From NCBI GenBank assembly GCA_021831595.1, contig JAKBMK010000015.1, positions 1-60,584 of the forward strand: a stretch of DNA of 60,584 nt. Direction: 5' to 3'. Origin of the DNA: a bacterium (lineage in GTDB: Bacteria > Patescibacteriota > Minisyncoccia > Phycocordibacterales > UBA9973). Each line of letters begins with the position of its first letter. Position 1 is the first letter of the stretch. Below the pieces are notes generated by a model. The model had not been told where the DNA came from and did not search any database. It saw only the letters and a program-made list of their open reading frames with translations. Of this stretch, positions 58,443-60,584 are shown one piece after another. The position numbers and the translations under genes were made by a program.

Positions 58443-59408
58443 TTAGATTCTTGGAATAGTTATTGTAACTATTGTACCGACGTTTATTGTACTATTAATT
58501 TTAATATCTCCTTCATGTTGTTCTACTATTTGTTTCGAAATACAAAGTCCAAGCCCAGATCCAGATAGGTCATTTCTTGAATGTTCCGCCTTGTAAAATC
58601 TATCAAATACATAAGGCAAGTCCTGCTCATTTATTCCAACACCTGTATCTTTAATTAAAATTAATGCTTTTTTAGACTCTTCTTTTAAACTAATTTTAAT
58701 ATTGCCATCTTTTGTATAGTGAATTGCATTTTGTAATACATTTGAGATGGCTCTTTCAAAACTATTTAGGTCAATCTTTACTAACATTTTTTCATATTCA
58801 TCCATTTCTAATTTCAAACCTTTATTCTCTGCTTGAGATTTCATTTTAAATACTATTTTCTCTATAAAATTATGTAGGTCACTAACAACAAAATTATTGG
58901 TTGTATTTTCATTTTCACTTCTAGAGATAGCAAGTAAATCATCCACTAGAACGGACATTTTTTTAGCTTCTTCTAAATTACTTTTTACTATATCCTTAAA
59001 ATCATTTTGCTTATTATTACCCTGTAGAGAAACTTCTGATTCTGTAATAATAATAGCAAGTGGAGTACGTAATTCATGAGAAGCATCAGCAGAGAATTTT
59101 TTCTGAGCATCGAGACTATTTTGAATCGGTTTTAATGTTCTCCCAGCTAAAAAATAACTTGAAAAGGCAATGATTAAGAGCAAGATTCCATCAATTGAAT
59201 AAACAATAGTTTCTATGGTGTTATTTGCATGCTCTATAGGGTCTTCTTCTGTCTCAACCATTATAATCCTCCCACTTAGAGTTTCTCTCAATTTTAATTC
59301 AACTGTATAAATCAAAACACTGCTAAAAATAGCTAAAATAATAAGCATTATTCCGACATAATAAGCAGTGAGTTTAATTCTAGCATTTTGAAATATGTTA
59401 TTTTTCAT
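58443..59408 (-). CDS. OmpR-partner membrane histidine kinase
   Basis: A 321-residue kinase with ATG at 59408, one base after the regulator's stop. Two helices (about 13-35 and 75-95) frame a short external loop. The H box is SADASHELRTPLAIIITES, the N box VLQNAIHYTKDG, and G boxes are DTGVGINEQD and GSGLGLCISKQIVEQHEG. The short sensor loop suggests sensing in or near the membrane, often the substrate of the adjacent ABC exporter. Confidence 0.88.
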   Translation of the reverse strand: MKNNIFQNARIKLTAYYVGIMLIILAIFSSVLIYTVELKLRETLSGRIIMVETEEDPIEHANNTIETIVYSIDGILLLIIAFSSYFLAGRTLKPIQNSLDAQKKFSADASHELRTPLAIIITESEVSLQGNNKQNDFKDIVKSNLEEAKKMSVLVDDLLAISRSENENTTNNFVVSDLHNFIEKIVFKMKSQAENKGLKLEMDEYEKMLVKIDLNSFERAISNVLQNAIHYTKDGNIKISLKEESKKALILIKDTGVGINEQDLPYVFDRFYKAEHSRNDLSGSGLGLCISKQIVEQHEGDIKINSTINVGTIVTITIPRI

Positions 59409-59409
59409 A

Positions 59410-60081
59410 TTAGGCATTAAATTTGTAACCAATTCCATGAATAGATTCAAATATGTTTTCGTTCTTACCTTGTAATTTTTTTCTAATATTTCTAACATTT
59501 ACATCCACAATATTACTAAATGTGTCATAGCTAAAATCCCAAACATGAGCGATAATCTTGTCTCTACTTAATACCTGATTTTTATTTCTTAAAAACAATT
59601 CAAGAATAGAAAATTCTTTAATCGTTAATTTTATATTTTTACCATTCTTTTCTACTGTATGTTTTATTGTATTTAGTTTTATTCCCGCACCAGTAAGTTC
59701 AGTTTCTAGTGCTTCTTTGGGTCGACGAAGTAATGCTCTTATTCTTGCAGTTAATTCCGTAAATTCAAATGGCTTTACTAGATAGTCATCAGCACCAACA
59801 TCAAGACCTTCTATTTTGTTTTCTAGAGTATCTCTGGCGGTGAGCATCAAAACTGGAGTTGTTATATTTTGACTTCTTATTTTTTTACATAAATTTATGC
59901 CATCTAGCTCTGGAAGCATTATATCTAAAACAATTAAATCAAAATTTTCTGGACTTGCTTCTATTCGTCTTAAGCCTTTTAATCCATCATAAAGCACATC
60001 AACAGCATAGCCTATATTCTCTAGGCCTTTTTTGATTGAGTTTGCTAGCTTTATTTGATCTTCAATAACTAAAATTCTCAT
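59410..60081 (-). CDS. OmpR-family response regulator
   Basis: A 223-residue regulator. The receiver has the acidic pair in VIEDQI, the phosphoacceptor Asp in LIVLDIMLPELDG, the Thr in LMLTARD and the Lys in YLVKPFEFTEL. The C-terminal winged helix ends SIHGIGYKFNA and contains YDTFSNIVDVNVRNIRKKL. I start at 60081, though an in-frame ATG exists at 60087. It leads the regulator-kinase-ABC operon and probably controls it. Confidence 0.92.
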   Translation of the reverse strand: MRILVIEDQIKLANSIKKGLENIGYAVDVLYDGLKGLRRIEASPENFDLIVLDIMLPELDGINLCKKIRSQNITTPVLMLTARDTLENKIEGLDVGADDYLVKPFEFTELTARIRALLRRPKEALETELTGAGIKLNTIKHTVEKNGKNIKLTIKEFSILELFLRNKNQVLSRDKIIAHVWDFSYDTFSNIVDVNVRNIRKKLQGKNENIFESIHGIGYKFNA

Positions 60082-60153
60082 GTACATACATTATATCAAA
60101 GAAATGAAGAAATAATGAAGAAATATTTTAGAACAAAAATATTAAATTAATTA

Positions 60154-60360
60154 TTATTTTAATAATTCACTGTTCGAAATCCCAAGAGCTTTAGCAATCT
60201 TTTCAATATTTTGAAGAGATAAATTTCTAGCACCTCTTTCAATATCACTAATATAAGTTCTGTGTAATCCAGATTTAAAAGCTAGCTTCTCTTGCGATAA
60301 GCCCTTTTGAATTCGTGTTTCTTTAAGTTTTTCTCCAAATTTTTTCTGTATGTTTATCAT
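60154..60360 (-). CDS. XRE-family Cro/CI-type regulator
   Basis: A 68-residue protein that is essentially one helix-turn-helix domain: FGEKLKETRIQKGLSQEKLA, then FKSGLHRTYISDIERGARNL and the last helix. It is the size of phage Cro or conjugative-element repressors. AGTGACA half-sites in opposite orientation flank the intergenic promoter region (60364-60431), which would let it control itself and transcripts toward the right end. Confidence 0.87.
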   Translation of the reverse strand: MINIQKKFGEKLKETRIQKGLSQEKLAFKSGLHRTYISDIERGARNLSLQNIEKIAKALGISNSELLK

Positions 60361-60363
60361 GAT

Positions 60364-60431
60364 ATATTGTCACTCATTGACTACATAATAACTTTTTGTG
60401 TATAATATGACCATAGACTATAAGTGACATA
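60364..60431 (+). promoter_or_regulatory. rightward promoter between two candidate operator half-sites
   Basis: TTGACT (60377-60382), 18 bases, TATAAT (60401-60406). ATATTGTCACT (60364-60374) and AAGTGACATAT (60422-60432) are inverted copies (TGTCACT / AGTGACA) on either side. The XRE gene starts at 60360 on the minus strand. Downstream the sequence runs into the second long inverted repeat. Confidence 0.5.
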
Positions 60432-60467
60432 TAAATTAGCTCGGCCGTGCATTCCTCCCGCACCCTC

Positions 60468-60584
60468 CTGCACGGCAAAAAGAGAAATCAAGGCAAAATA
60501 GAAATAAGTCGAGGTTTTGCGAATCCTTTCCCGCAAATTAGTTTCGCAAAACCGAGTCCGCATTCTTTTAGCGAATTAATACAT
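60468..60584. repeat. second long inverted repeat, right copy, at the window end
   Basis: Perfect reverse complement of 52410-52526. Immediately before it GCCGTGCA and TGCACGGC form an 8-bp hairpin (60444-60475). The window stops inside the repeat, as expected if assembly broke at a repeated sequence. Confidence 0.88.

Noticed and set aside
1-60584. Alternative genetic code with UGA as glycine (some CPR phyla)
   Set aside because: Genes such as those at 6715 and 11462 end plausibly at TGA and conserved genes show no in-frame TGA.

Overview
The window is most simply read as a contig from a Candidate Phyla Radiation (Patescibacteria), Parcubacteria-like bacterium. The basis is low GC, standard code with TGA used as stop, very short intergenic gaps, compact core genes (four-repeat ribosomal protein S1, short HisRS, Fmt, Def, LepB, Pth, GyrA), several small two-helix pilin-like proteins, Cys-repeat and FN3 surface proteins, and many genes whose -10 box lies exactly six bases before the ATG, implying leaderless mRNAs. 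No rRNA or CRISPR array is present; one tRNA (Glu-UUC) is. The lineage is an inference from gene content.

Layout. 1-11.4 kb is accessory: an HNH nuclease next to a protein with a HEPN-like motif, an SppA-type peptidase, an AbiEi/AbiEii type IV toxin-antitoxin pair, a minus-strand ArdC-like three-gene operon, a secreted/membrane pair, then more than 1 kb without convincing genes but full of structured-RNA signals, and finally a four-gene cassette with an M.EcoRI-like adenine methyltransferase and a DUF262-HNH endonuclease (candidate restriction or defence system). 11.4-21.7 kb is a run of mostly single-gene units, each with its own promoter and terminator; three share a twin-stem 5' leader, and two promoter or start modules are duplicated in alternation. 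21.9-29.4 kb has three histidine kinases without a response regulator, a phosphoribosyltransferase, GMP reductase and small exported proteins. 29.4-50.4 kb is more chromosomal: an FN3 surface protein, lactate permease, ribosome hibernation factor, an fmt-def-hisS-lepB operon, pth, S1, a REP-associated transposase carrying its own REP palindromes, gyrA, a methyltransferase, a solute-binding protein, five pilin-like membrane proteins and purM.

50.5-60.6 kb is mobile. A serine recombinase gene lies between perfect 117-bp inverted repeats directly against the 3' end of tRNA-Glu. An 8-kb block then follows, bounded by a second pair of perfect inverted repeats, the right copy running into the window end. 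That block holds a GC-rich, heavily folded candidate ncRNA of about 390 nt, a winged-helix fragment, a DUF347 membrane protein, PepSY and DUF4352-like exported proteins, an ABC-2 exporter, an OmpR-type two-component system and a Cro/CI-type regulator with candidate operator half-sites.

The strongest candidates for undescribed biology are (i) the minimal serine-recombinase element with long terminal inverted repeats at the tRNA, (ii) the large folded RNA at 52.6-53.0 kb, (iii) the twin-stem leader family, (iv) the methyltransferase/DUF262-HNH cassette, and (v) the RNA with two GAAA-capped hairpins and a possible pseudoknot at 5.85 kb. All functions are predicted from sequence reading alone; no database search was run.
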